Assembly (NCBI GenBank): GCA_018398765.1
Contig: JAHBMJ010000808.1
Location: forward strand, 1 to 32,877
DNA: 32,877 nt
Direction of reading: 5' to 3'
DNA from: Chromera velia
Lineage: Eukaryota > Sar > Chromeraceae
Below, in pieces: positions 10,895-22,447 of the stretch; position 1 is the stretch's first letter; the number at the start of each line of letters is the position of its first letter. The position numbers were made by a program, and so were the translations under genes. Under the pieces are notes generated by a model. The model saw nothing but the letters and a program-made list of their open reading frames with translations, searched no databases and was not told the DNA's origin.

Positions 10895-12553
10895 GAAAGA
10901 TACATGTCGGCACAAAGTTCGCAAGAAGGAAAACCGCCAACCAAACACCATTTGATCGGAGCGAGACCGACCCCAGGGGGAACAAAAAACTTTCAATTCT
11001 TTCTGTCCAGACTGACACGACCACAGCCGTGCAGCTCGGCGCTTCTGGGTATTGCAATGCTCATCTGAAAATCCTAAAACCCTACTCCGCTCGCTCACTT
11101 ACACACTCATTGAACAACTGGAGAGCTCCCCAGTGAAGCAACAAGCAAGGCACCAAACGAGGGAAACATTCGATGCACGCACACTCACTCACTCACCCTT
11201 CCTCTCCTCATCGTACAATTGGAAAATGAGGGCCAAACGCAACACTCCCGACAGCCCCGTCAGGTTGTGGGGAGTCGAGACGTCAGCAAGAAGAACGATC
11301 AACGCGAAGACCTCTGCAGACATGCAGACAGACAAAACACCGAAACTTCCAATAAAAGGCGAATGAGATGGAGGCAAGGCACTTCATAGATAGTTGGACT
11401 TCTGCAGAGCTCTTGAGAGTGGACCTGGCCTCGGAGGGACACACGTCAAAGAAGAAGATGGATAGGCAGGAAACGATCACCTCAACAGTCTGCCACAGAC
11501 ACGGTGACCCTACAAAAGGAAGGGCTTCAAAGCATAGTCAAGCCGCGAGTTAGAAGGAGACGGACGTGCTGTTAGGTGGGGAAGGGTCTCTTTTTCAAAC
11601 GTTAACTCCCCCCTTCCCGACTCACTGGCTCTCTCTGACCGACCGTAAGGAACGAGGAACTCGGATGCCACGGGGTCTCCGCAGAGGGACCTGACGACAT
11701 CGGCAATTCGGGATCTCTGCACTCCGAACAGTTGCTTGTTGTGGATGACCCGTTTCTCTGCACATTCAACAAGGAGGGAGGAGAAATTAGGCTCCATTGA
11801 TCAATCGAGTTCCCTTTTGCCCTGTGCATCTCTGGAGTGCAAAAAAAGAAGCGAAAGAAGCAGAAAAAGAAATGGATACTTTGCCACTTTCAGCTGCATT
11901 TTTGTTTGATCAGGTGCGTGCAGAAAGGGAGCGAAGTGACCAGGGTAAAAGGAGATGTTTTGCAAGAGCATAGTAATGAAGAAAAACGAGAGATTGGTCG
12001 GGGACAGGAACCAGTCGGAACAGTGACGGAGACGGAGACAAGACGACAAGGTCTGCTTTCGTTTGGATTTTGGGGGATCCGGCAGGACTGGCAGCCAAAG
12101 AGATTGAAGAGACCGACCAGACCAGGGTCAAAAAAGCAGGAGACTAAGGAGGTGAGGTGCAGCAGAACAGGAAAGTGAATGTCGACAACCTAAAGCAGAA
12201 AAAGGACCACGAAAACACTCTTGACTGGATTGCGGATAGAATGCAATGTAAGTGTTGCTTTGTTGTTACATCACAAGAAGACCTTCAGTACAGCCATATG
12301 CTCAAGGCAGCGCATCATGGAATGCAGACTGACCCAAAAAGCGCACAAGTTCTGAGCATTTGACTCTTCTGATGTCGTAATTCTCCGGATGGCAGATGGC
12401 GAGGAATTCCTCAGTGAGGATCTTTGCAGCCGGCTCTCTCAACTGGAGTTCAATGAGGAATTTTCTTCTCCTGTCGAGGATGTTCTGCGTGAGTCCCAGG
12501 AAGGACATCGGAGAGGAAGAAGAAGACTGAGAAGTGCTCACAGACGCCCCCAT
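8759..12553 (-). CDS. Six-exon protein with N-myristoylation motif, degenerate EF-hands and long disordered tail
   Basis: Exons 12553-12334, 11757-11626, 11509-11481, 11311-11197, 10856-10711 and 10396-8759 join in frame to 759 aa. The start (AACCATGG context) gives MGASVS, which fits the MGxxxS/T N-myristoylation pattern. Residues about 20-240 resemble the calcineurin-B/CBL/NCS fold. One EF-like loop starts at D161 (DEERKGVLAPKQ; Gly at loop position 6 and Leu at 8 kept, Gln instead of Glu at 12). A second reads EASRRGTVTFQQ. Both lack most calcium ligands. The rest, about 500 residues, is Pro/Gly/Ser/Gln-rich and probably disordered. The likely role is a membrane-tethered regulator or scaffold that may not bind calcium. 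Weak points are the 29-bp exon, its downstream CAGAG acceptor, and a possible intron in the tail (CAG/GTGAGA near 8950). Confidence 0.75.
10861..10892. repeat. (CA)n microsatellite next to a splice acceptor
   Basis: On the minus coding strand this is a (TG)n run sitting immediately before the TTCAG acceptor of the exon that starts at 10856. It takes the place of the usual pyrimidine tract in the EF-hand gene. Confidence 0.9.
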
Positions 12554-13405
12554 GGTTGCCTTGAGTCCCTCTGAGTGCTTGTCGAAGTGTTGGCTTGAAG
12601 CTCGCGGTCCTATCGGATTTCCGTCTCAAAACAAAAAAGGTCCCGGCAGCAAAGATGGCATTAAACAAAAGACTTTCAGGTCGCTTCCAAAACTGCGCTG
12701 CGCTTCAAAAGCTGCTTTATGCGACGTATATACGACGATCAGTCCTAATCCCCAACGAAGAATCAATGAAGATCTCTTCACATCATTTCACATCTCTTCG
12801 ATGAAGATTCTCTTCCACTCTCTTCACGACGCGGTTCACATGCGCGGTTCATCGCGGTTCACATGCAGATACATGGCGCAAAACCCTATATATACGGCAT
12901 GCATGTCAGGATTTGGAGCCCGGCCGCGCAACCGCCGAAACGCGCGAAAACGCGCTCCTTGCATGCAACACACAATTTGATATACATTGAATTTGCACCT
13001 GAAAATTTCAGGCGCACTACTTAGTACTTACAGAAGCTCAATGTCAGCCTTGCAGACGCAGGACGCCTTCGGTGTTTCCAGTCCGTCCAGCTTCCTGCAT
13101 TCGGCCTTGGACCTCATTCGTCGCTTCACTTTGGGTGCAATGGGTTCCCAAGATTCAAGCAACGCCTACATGTTTCTGTGCATGCATGCTGCATGTGTTG
13201 CTCACGTAATCGTACAGTCGACCTGACTCAGATCTCTGCCCCTAAAACCTCTCCAGGCGTGTGACTGCACTTTCGCGTCCTCAAAATTGGATTGTGAGAG
13301 TCTAAAGGCCATCCGAACAATAAGTTAGAATAACATAATCACAAAGATTCAAAAGCAGAAATTCATTTATATACATAGACTCGTCACTTGCTTCCAAAGA
13401 GGACC
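12554..13405. promoter_or_regulatory. Shared upstream region of two divergent genes
   Basis: About 850 bp separate the start codons of the minus-strand EF-hand gene and the plus-strand nicotinamidase-like gene. It holds three TGCATGC-type sites (12897-12905, 12960-12967, 13179-13189), a CTATATATA stretch just before the first, and short direct repeats (TCTCTTC and CGCGGTTCACATGC variants, 12770-12865). TGCATGC is a known ApiAP2 target motif in apicomplexans; its use here is inference. No extra gene is convincing. Confidence 0.5.
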
Positions 13406-14973
13406 ATGCAGGGAAGTGGGCAGATCCTCCAAGCCCTCCAATTCAATCTGGACAGATTCAGACACGAGGCTTTCAGACCCCCTGCACGATCTGGACACAC
13501 AGGCGTTCCAGGGACCAACTCTCAAAGGAGAGCGGCGACTCGGGCAGGGGACCGCCTCCTTGACGCACGCAGACTCGAACACTGGCACCCCCGGGTGAGT
13601 CTCTGCATCGATGGGTTCTTTCGAGGTTCTGTTTGAGTCATACCCTGCATGCAAGCACTTACGACGAATTGAAATCTACGTAAAACTGTAACACGTTTAC
13701 AGCACTGTCATTGGTTGTGCTTTCGTCTCTTCCTCAGGTAATCGATCACAGCAGTCTTCATTTTCAGCCGTCTCTTGACTCTCTGGGTGCAGGTGTATGC
13801 TTTTTGTGCACTGATCATAGCAGCCAAGTCTAATTTATGCCCCTTTGTCGACTGTCTGGGCGGAGGTGCATGTTTGCTGTCACTGACCATAGCACCCGGG
13901 TCTCAATTCTGCCACTCTGTTGACTCTCTGGGTGGACGTGCGCACTTTCCCTCTCCTCGCATTGGCACCCTCTGAGCTTTCGTCTTGAACCGAAGTCATC
14001 CGTGGTCCTGTGCATGTGTGGTTTGATGTGAGTCGTTTTTCATATCATCATCAAGACGCATGCAGACGCTTTATTGTGGATTGAAAAAACGCGTGCGTGT
14101 GTTTGCAGAACCGGAGGGGCATTCCGACTTCCTTTCGCTTCCGTCGCTTCGACTCTCTCTCAGATCAGAAGTACAGAGGGTTTGATAAGGAGAAGGAGGA
14201 TGGAGAGACGGGAAAGGGGGAAGACGGCAGAACCTCACACTTCGCTGCTGAGGACGGCACACGACACAGTCAGTCTACAAGAAGAAAACCAAATGATGAG
14301 ATGAACCCTCGTGTCAAAATTGTCTTCGAATCATCTGATGATGGTCATCAATTGTGCTAGCGTCATCAATTAAGCTGTGCTCTCAGTGACCCACTCAGTC
14401 GCTCGCTCGATTTCTTTTCCATTCTCTCTTTTTGAGCCTACATTGCAACATACGGTCGAAATCAAGACACCTTTGAGTCTGACTTTGCAGGCTGGCGGTA
14501 TTTGACTGTCTCTGTTTGTTCCTTCCTGCGTGCAGCGTTGAGGATTCAATACTACACAAATACGCTTCAGCCTGGACGGACCCAAAAGGCAAGTGTGCGC
14601 GTAATTAGAACTCAAGAGAGAACAAAGAAGGGAGCGGAGATACACCAGAAAAAGGGCGGGCCGTTTCTACAGCCCGTTCTTTTTCTTTTACTGCTTCCAA
14701 CTCGATTGTGTGGTCAGTATCCGGGCACAATATGTCGAATCCGCACACGCGCATACTCACCCTTCCAGTCTTCTTTTCTCTTGGCTTGTATTCGTGTCTG
14801 CAGGTGGAAGTTCTTCTCGAGACGGCCCACGGAGGGTCGACAGGTTCTGGATCTTCCGTGTCTCTGTCGATGGGCAGAGAGAGAGAGGATCTCCCAGTGC
14901 CTGGTGCTGTGGCCCTAAGATTGGGTCTGTCATGGTCCTTCGTCTGCTGACACAATCTCTTGCTGGAATATTC

Positions 14974-15006
<33 letters not shown>

Positions 15007-15017
15007 GTACGTACGTA

Positions 15018-15052
<35 letters not shown>

Positions 15053-15059
15053 TCACTCG

Positions 15060-15138
<79 letters not shown>

Positions 15139-18100
15139 ACACGCACGCACGCACGCACGCAGACAGAGAGAGAGGAGGGGGGAGCGAAGGAAAAAGAGAA
15201 GGAGAAATATGGAACAGAATGAGAGAGAGGCTTACCGAATCTCGACGCTGCTTTGTTGTTGTCTTTTGGCTCACCCACGTTGACTTTTATCTATCGGCTG
15301 GATGATTCTCCCCATGTACGTCTCTGTATACTGACGGACGATTGCCCGTGTGCATGTATGTATTTTTCTCTCAGGAGACTCGTCCCCTGCGGTGCCCGTC
15401 GTGAGGGAAGGGAGGCTTCTCAGTGCGACCGGTGGGTGCAAGCAGGCGCAGCAGGGAGAGGGGTAGTAAGGAAGGGCACAGTAAGTGGTAGGGAGAAAGC
15501 AAAGGAAAGGAAAGGAAAGGAAAGGAGGGTAGGGATGCGGGCAGGAGGGGACGAAGAGATGGAAAGAGAATGAAGAAAAATGGGTTGGAGCGGACACGAC
15601 ACGCAGGTGCTTCCTTTGATTGAAAATGGCTCCTTGCTGCTGCCCTTGAGTTTCCTTGGCAACCGCGCAACCGAATGGTCATTTGATTGGATGTCTTTTG
15701 TTTGCTTTGCTCTCGTTTCATTGCCGTCGCTGTTGCACGTGCTTTCCTTCCCATGATGTAAAGACATAGGGCTCTCTCTTACGGTCTATTGTTTCTGTTT
15801 CCCCTTCTTCATTCTTGAATATTGAAGGAGTTTCGATCCGGATGTCCTGCACCCTAACTGTTTGCAGTGGAAGTGCCTCCAGACCTCGAGGGCGACGATT
15901 CGTTGTGGATTCTCTCAAGGGGCACGCCGTGTGTTTTGTCGGTGGCTCTGTCGACCTTCCTCTCTTCAGACCCCGACACGGCAGACAGAAACGAAAGGGG
16001 AGACGGAAATGATTTGGAGGATGGGGAGGCGTGGCACCAGAGAAGGTTCAGAGAGGCCCTCCATAAGAACAGAGACAGGAGACTGGCTCTGGCGTCTCTT
16101 CCTGTCTTTGTTTCTCCTTTAGGAGGTCAGTCAGGAGGGTGCATATCCGGACGTTTTGTCTCTTTTGGGATGAATTTCTTCTTCGCTCTTACGCGCCACC
16201 CCTCTCCTTCTCTGCATTTTCGCTTCGTCAACTGGACCTGTCGAGTCCCTTCTGCCAGACACACTTCATATCCATCCGTTCGTCCGGACACCGCTCACTC
16301 ACAAGAAACTCCTTTCCGCTCGACCGCTTGACTTTCCTACACTGACCCTGTCTGATCCCATTTCAGGTGACCTGGAGGCGAGGCGGAAAGACAGTGACGC
16401 CCGTGCTCTCCAGAGGCTCTCGCTTGTGCCTTCACAAGGGTCGCTCCCTCCCTCTCGTCCGTCCGTCACACAGGGGTTGTCCCCTCCCCTTCGAGGGTCA
16501 ATCCCCACAGCCACAGCAGGCAGTGCCGCAGCGTCGTCTCGGAGACAGACCAAAGAGACGGACCCGACTCATGGACCCTCCATGGTCGTGAGGGCAGTCC
16601 AAAGAGACAGCACGAATAGAAAGAGCTCTCGAAGGTCAACCTCAGGAGGGTGGAGGAAGATGGAGAGGGAGAGAGGAGACAGCGTCATGCAGGGAGGCGG
16701 GCCTCCAAGATCGGGTATCGGCCTCATCTTGGTGGACGTGCAGAATGAAATGACGACTCCGAGCGGGGCTCTGTATGACTACAGGTCAGTCAGCTGGAAA
16801 AGAGGGCTCTTGGCAGGTCATTGCTTTTTCGCTTTCTCAGAAGAAGGGTGAGAAGGAGGAAGAAATGGATACGTCAAGGTACCGGGTCAAAAAGGCAGAA
16901 CACTTGCTCTTTCTCTTCTCCCAGCTGTCCAAACCTTCGTATGCAAAATGTCCTTGCAGGGTGGATGCAGCGATGGAACGCCTGAACGAATTGCGAGACG
17001 CCGACTGTTTTGACCTCGTCGTTGTCTCTCGCACTGCGCACCCCTTGTGTATGTCTGGTCTCTGTTCTGTTCCAAGAGAAGGGGACAGAGATCGGAAGGA
17101 AGTGCCACCCCACTGTCTAGCAGAGAGTATGGGTGTGAGTCTACATAGACAGCTCCTACATGGTCCTGCAGACGTTCACGTGGTGGTTGGCAAAGTTCAG
17201 AGACCTGTTGGGTGCGGTAACCATTCCTGCTTGCTTCCCGGGGAGATGACGGGAGTGATGGATCGCATTCGGCACATGCGTCTTGAGACGATAGTCATTG
17301 CGGGCGTCGGGTTGACTTTGGGAATTCTCCAGACAGCGGCAGATCTGATGCGTGCGTCAAAGTCCCTGCGCATTCTGATTGCAGAGGACGCGTGTGCGCC
17401 TGTGTCGACTGAGAGTCCGCCCTCCTCTGCCTGGAGGGTATTGAGGGATAGACTGTCTTCCAAAGAGAAAGAGAGGGGAAGAAGGGTGGGGTTTGTGAAG
17501 ACCTCGGCTGTGTTGGATGCAGATCAGAGAGGGGTAGAAGGCCTTTTAGGTCAGTGAACGAGTGCGTCTGACATATTACAAATGGAAAAAATGACTCTGC
17601 TGTCGTCTCTTTCTATCAGATCGAGTTTTGCCCTTTCAGATGAGACTCTTTCCTTTTTTTCATCGCGTTGTTTCGTTTGGAGTTGTGTATCCTGCTTTTT
17701 GTATTTCTGCCTTTTTGCTTGTGGGATTTTTGTTTGCTCAGAATTGAAGAACGGCATCGTCTCTCAGGGTTCCGCGGTCCCGATTTCTCTTGTGGTCAGT
17801 CAGGTTCTCTCTCTCTCTTTTCTTGTCACTGTTCCTCTTGTTTTTGCTTTGTCGCCTGTCTGTCGGACGCTGTGCCTACTTTCTCTCTTCGTCTCTCTTT
17901 CTGAATTCGAATCTGCCTGCTTGCCACCCTATCAATTCAACGTTTGTTTGCATGCCTTTTTCTATGCCCACTCTCGTTTGTGCATCACGTCTTGATTGCC
18001 GCCTTCTCTTTTAGTAATTCCTCTTCGTTTTGCTCCATCTCGCATCCTCACCCGTCCCATTTTTCCTCGTTGCGACCCTTTTTACTTTCTAGATTGAGTT

Positions 18101-18315
18101 GTGCTTCATGCACTCTTTCTCCCGTGCGTCCTTTTTGAATTCCCGCAGGCTCCTCTGGCAGAATCTGTCGCTGCAGAGGGGGGATCGGAGGCTCTGCTGC
18201 AAATCGAGAAGGCACACTCCCAGGTGGGCTTTTTGGGTAGAAGAAGGAAGTAGGGCGGCACTCCGAGAAATCAGTGTAGAATAATCTCGATCGTTTTCCA
18301 GTTGGCTGTGTTGAG

Positions 18316-18351
<36 letters not shown>

Positions 18352-19909
18352 TGTTTCTCAAGACATACCTTACCAAATCCCATAAGCCAATTCTGCTTCT
18401 TTTGTATTGCAGTTATTTGTCGACTTCCGGTCGTTCCTTTTGAGGTCAGGTTCCATGGCTGTCTCAGGGGGGGAGGGGCACGGGCGGCTCTCGTCTGTCC
18501 ACCAACAGAGTGCAGGCGGGGTCTCTTGTCGCCTGTTTGTGAAGAGTGACGGATCGGATGTGTTGACGGCTTTTGTCTTTTCGCTTTTGCCTTCGAGGTG
18601 CGAAGGGGGAGAGGTTTTGCCGTCTCTGTGCGACCCTCTGGTTGCCCCCTTCCCTTCGACTACCCCCGACAGTTTGAGTTCACTTGTCGCGAGGGTGGAC
18701 AGATTTGAGGTCCCACTAAAGGGAGAAGGGGGGGGGAATGGGGGAATTGTGTGCGGTACGGGTCCGGCAGGCTGGTTCTGGGTGGACGTGTGCTACCAAG
18801 GCGCCTCTCCAGAGACTCGGGATTTTGATTTTAGCGGACGTGTGGAGGCAGCAGAAGGGAGGTAAGCGAGGGCGGGGGGATCTCGGTTGCTTGAAAAAAA
18901 CAGCTAGGTCGGAAGAACATTTTACCGCCAAAAACAAATAGAAACCAAGAATGGACACCAAATATGTCTCCTTTTTCTTTTTACTCTCAGGATTCGCCAT
19001 TGCACATACTTGACTGACGTATTCTTTTGCTTTTCTTTTTTTTTCTTCCTTCTTTCTTGACTTTGTGAACTTGCGTGGGGTATCTCATTCATTCATTCAT
19101 TCATTCATTCATTCATTCATTCATTCATTCACTTAGTTGTTCATTGAATGATTCTTTCTTTCATGAATCCATTCGTTTGCTCATGCGCCCGCTCTCTCTC
19201 TCTCTCTCTCACACACTCGCTCGCCTCGTCGTTCGTGGACACAGCCGGACGAGCCGAGGCTTCCTTCCTCCCTTCGACCAGCACAACAATACAAATTATT
19301 AAATACAATCCGATGCTGTGCAGTGCTATGTGTGTAGGGATAACTCATGCACATTGATTACTCTACTGCAGCCTGAGGCTTTGTGAAGAAGGGCTTCCTC
19401 TCGCTCCCGGGGTGCTCTTGAGCTTTGAGTCTGTTGGAGGAGGGGAGTCGGGCCCTGCGTCCTCTTTCTCTCGAAGCAATGGGACAGGGAAGGGCGGAGA
19501 AGGCCGGGAGTTTGCTGTCTCGTTGACTGTGGGGGAATTTGTGTTTGTGTCAGTGTGTCCAGTCAGTGCGGGCGTTTTGGGTTTTCTCTTGGATGTCTGG
19601 GCACGGCAGCCCTCCGAGGGGGTGCACCAATTGATTGCACGGGGAGAAGCGCAGATGACGAAGGCAACCGAGCGCAAGGGTGCAATGAGACGTGCAAGGA
19701 CTCTAGAGAGTACTTCCAAAAGAGGGACCAGACGGTCGGTCTCGCCTGGGGGTATCAGAGGGAAAGGGGTCAATGGGAGAGGAGCACAAGGGAACGGAGC
19801 CGGTGGAAGTAGAAGGCAAAGCGCTGAGCTGGTTCGGCAGTTGAATAAAAAGTGGAGCCTTGCCGGCGCTGGGGAGCAAAGGAAGCAAAGTGGAAGGCAA
19901 CCAAGTTGA
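13406..19909 (+). CDS. Twelve-exon multidomain protein with a nicotinamidase/isochorismatase-like domain lacking the catalytic cysteine
   Basis: Exons: 13406-13594, 14109-14268, 14536-14588, 14804-14924, 15375-15431, 15868-16125, 16367-16784, 16960-17549, 17742-17794, 18149-18223, 18413-18861 and 19372-19909. All phases match, giving 2961 nt and 986 aa. Residues about 396-600 are isochorismatase-like. GLILVDVQNEM supplies the catalytic Asp (D403), HP and PHC motifs supply H445 and H470, and VVVGKVQ supplies Lys497. In the GxATDxCV-type motif the sequence is GVGLTLGI, so Cys is replaced by Gly540. The first metal-site Asp of the usual RDWHP motif is also missing (RTAHP). A pseudoenzyme is therefore likely. 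The flanking regions (about 120-260 and 640-840) look beta-rich, possibly C2/calpain-III-like, but this is weak. The tail is basic and disordered. Exon 3 ends at a GC donor. Confidence 0.82.
13777..13945. repeat. 72-73 bp imperfect tandem repeat, three units, in intron 1
   Basis: Units begin with GACTCTCTGGG or GACTGTCTGGG at 13777, 13850 and 13922. They share GTGCA/TGC...CACTGA.CATAGCA blocks and a GTCTAATT/GTCTCAATT segment. They lie in the first intron of the nicotinamidase-like gene, and their periods (73, 72) do not keep one reading frame. Confidence 0.7.
14973..15134. repeat. (CA)n microsatellite cluster with a (GTAC)n island
   Basis: Long CA runs are interrupted by GTACGTACGTACGTAC (15006-15021) and CTCACTCACTCGC. 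They are followed by (ACGC)n and GAGA tracts to about 15175. The cluster lies in the intron between exons 4 and 5 of the nicotinamidase-like gene. The translated runs of THTH or VCVC are not coding. Confidence 0.9.
18318..18348. repeat. (CA)n microsatellite in an intron
   Basis: A pure CA run inside the intron between exons 10 and 11 of the plus-strand gene. Confidence 0.9.
19086..19132. repeat. (ATTC)n microsatellite in an intron
   Basis: About eleven copies of the tetranucleotide CATT/ATTC lie in the last intron of the plus-strand gene. A TCTC run follows at 19192-19210. Confidence 0.9.
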
Positions 19910-20790
19910 CAACTAAATGAAACGTCTTCTGACGATGTCAAAAAACTATTTTTTAAAAAAGTTGTATTAAATATTTAAGCAAACACTCAGGCGGCTTCTT
20001 ATTAATTGTTTTGACTTTGAAATTGAATCAGAAATCAAACTTCAAAATTTAATCAATTTATTTTGAACGAGTATAGGAACGGCCTAATTTTATTTATTAA
20101 ACATGCAAAATGTTTTTTACTTTTGTGCGCAAAGTAGCACAAAGTCTCATCATGCGTATTTATATGTCATTCCATATATTTGTAAACTACATAATATTCA
20201 TGATTAAATCTGTATGTCTAAAAATCTATTGGTGAAGTTACAACAAAAAACACTGTTAATAAATCTTGAAACCTAGATAAAAAAAACTTTTTTACGACTA
20301 AAAAATTGTTTAATGTTTAAAACAGTTCTGTAGTTCTAAAACTAGCTTAATTATCCCAAAAGCGACTTTAAGTTAGATTGACTTACTCTAGTTGTATACT
20401 TAACAAATTCTAGAATAAATTGCTAACAATTTATTGATACTATCCGACCTCCGGAAACTGCAGACTTCTTTTGGTCTAGCATCACCGCATGCACTGATGC
20501 TTGCCCGGGATCCTCACGAGAGGCCGTCGAACTTTTGAATGAAGTTTGTTGTTGCCTTCAACATCAGCACAGCCAGAAGGTGAGATGAGAAGTATAGCCA
20601 CCCAAACAACAACACCAGGCCTAGCCGAAATTTTGAGGAATGCACCCAGTCACCTCGTTCGAACCTACTGCAGGGTCTCTGCGTGGGAGTGGGGCGCGAA
20701 ACAAAAACTGGCCAACTTCCACCAACTACCATTCGAACATCAAGTCACATGCAGGGTGGGCCTACAGACATGTAAAACGCAGGGGCCACA
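19910..20790. other. AT-rich intergenic spacer
   Basis: 19930-20440 is strongly AT-rich with no reading frame or clear repeat structure. From about 20460 the composition turns GC-richer, but no exon could be supported before 20794. Confidence 0.5.
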
Positions 20791-20793
20791 CTG

Positions 20794-21038
20794 TCAGTCA
20801 GCAAGTGTGTCTGCGATCGAGGACATACAGTCGGACGGTAACCAGATTGCGGTTGGTTGCAAGAGGTGATCAAGGCTCTTCATGTACGACAGCTCTAGAC
20901 ACTCGCCACTCAAGTATCGCACAGCGTCCGACAGCGGGCCCTGTCCGCACCGAGACCCTATCCTGACCACAGTAGCCAGAATTGAGTGTGCCCACGACCT
21001 CCACGCACACCACAGCCCCAGAGCATTCCCCCGGCTCT
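20794..21038 (-). CDS. Possible terminal exon of an unknown gene
   Basis: A TTTCAATGCAG acceptor is followed by 81 open codons and a stop. The translation has protein-like composition (for example LSDAVRYLSGECLELSYMKS) and phase 1 at the start. No matching upstream exon with a good donor could be fixed in 21040-21240, so this may be a pseudogene fragment or chance. No family is recognised. Confidence 0.25.
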
Positions 21039-22447
21039 CTGCATTGAAAGAAAAGGCTTCCATCTACATAAGAAGGATTAGGAGACACTCTTGGACTCAG
21101 ATATTCAGTGAGTCCCCTCAGTGGTTTTTCCTTTCCATTTCCTTCGGGAATCCTTCTCTCTCCCAGTGGATCGACAGACTTGAAGGGCCCTAAGCTTACG
21201 GGGAAGTTTCAAGAAACCCTTCGTATCTCGACCTCACTCCCTCAGCCTACAAGCCCTGGCGTTTGTAGAGTCCTCTTGTCCTGACGGTCGTCGAGCACTC
21301 TGCGGTTCTGTCCAGTACCATGCAGGTACTCGAGGGATTGCATGCAGAAGCGCAATGGGGGGTCTGCATGACCCATGCACAAATGGGTTATAGGGCGAGA
21401 GGGGAGAACGGAATAGCGGGACCCCTGCTTGGCCACCCGGAGCGGCTAGAAGCGGGACCTCTGCGGTGGTCTTGATAGCGACTGCTACTTCAGAGGCAGA
21501 GCAAGCCAATGCATGGAGGCTCGGAAGCCTCCTCATGCAGCGACCGGCATGCAGCAATGCATGCCCTTCTTTCTTTTGAACTCCCCCCCCTCCCCCCTCG
21601 ACTCTGCATGCATGCATGCCGTAGATCTGCACGCATGGCATGAAGGGAAATCTGCGGGACTGAAATCAATCTGTCGAATTGACTATTTGGAGAGCCTCCG
21701 GATACTCTATCTGGAGTATCGTCACGTATTGAGCTCCTAGATTGAGCTCAAAGGCGATGGAGCACCTCAGCGTTGCATACAAAGAATTAAAGTCTTGAGA
21801 CTTCATGCAGAAAAGGAGCCAACAGCGTCCTCATGCAGTCCAAAGAGAATCATCTCCGGCGTCAATTAAAGGAGTGCACAAGCTGAGCACCCCCTTTCTC
21901 CTCCGAGGCGGTTTCAAAGAAAACCAAATCGGGAACGGACCGCGAACCGTCTCCACCATGCCCCTTGCACGGCTGTGCTTTCCTCAACGCTGCAGCCACC
22001 GAAAAAGAGCTTTTGCAGAAGCATCCTAAGCGCCACAGCTTCAAAGCAGAGAAAGACTCCATGCAGCCAGGACAAAGAGGAAAGGCATGATCAGTGGTCG
22101 GAGAACCGGAGACTTCATGCGAATGGAGACGGCCATGCATCATAAATTTGGCCGTCTCGCGGGCTATAGGGCCGAGCTACATGCATGCAGATAGATATAT
22201 AGCTGACAGGAGACAGCATTTCGACGCGTAGCAAACTAAGCGCATGAGAATCTCCTGTCACTTCCGTCAGAGACGACCTTTCGATTGACGGTATTAATGT
22301 CTCTACTCTTCCGCTACAGAACACTCTCAGCGCAGTGTGTTGCAACCTCGAAATTCAAAAGCGTCTCTTCTGCGTGTCGACTGCCGGGTGTAGAGACAGT
22401 CGGAGACGGCAGCAGCCGAGTTAATTGTGTCTCTCTCGATCGCCACG
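21039..22447. other. Spacer upstream of the intronless gene
   Basis: No supported gene. The region is rich in CATGCAG and GCATGCATGC motifs (for example 21606-21619 and 22182-22189). A 10-bp inverted pair, TGACAGGAGA (22204) and TCTCCTGTCA (22251), with a loop of about 38 bp lies about 190 bp upstream of the next start codon. The minus-strand frame at 21234-21641 has no protein-like pattern. Confidence 0.4.

Noticed and set aside
13367-13654. Minus-strand 95-codon ORF with a CATGCAG acceptor
   Set aside because: The plus strand over the same bases gives an ATG exon ending in GTGAGT that joins in phase to the next eleven exons.
13777-13975. Tandem 72-73 bp units as a coding repeat
   Set aside because: Period changes between units break the frame, and the stretch sits in an intron of the supported gene model.
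14605-15278. ORFs encoding poly-CV, poly-HT or poly-TH
   Set aside because: These are translations of (CA)n/(TG)n microsatellites in introns. The same holds near 10.9 kb and 28.2-28.8 kb.
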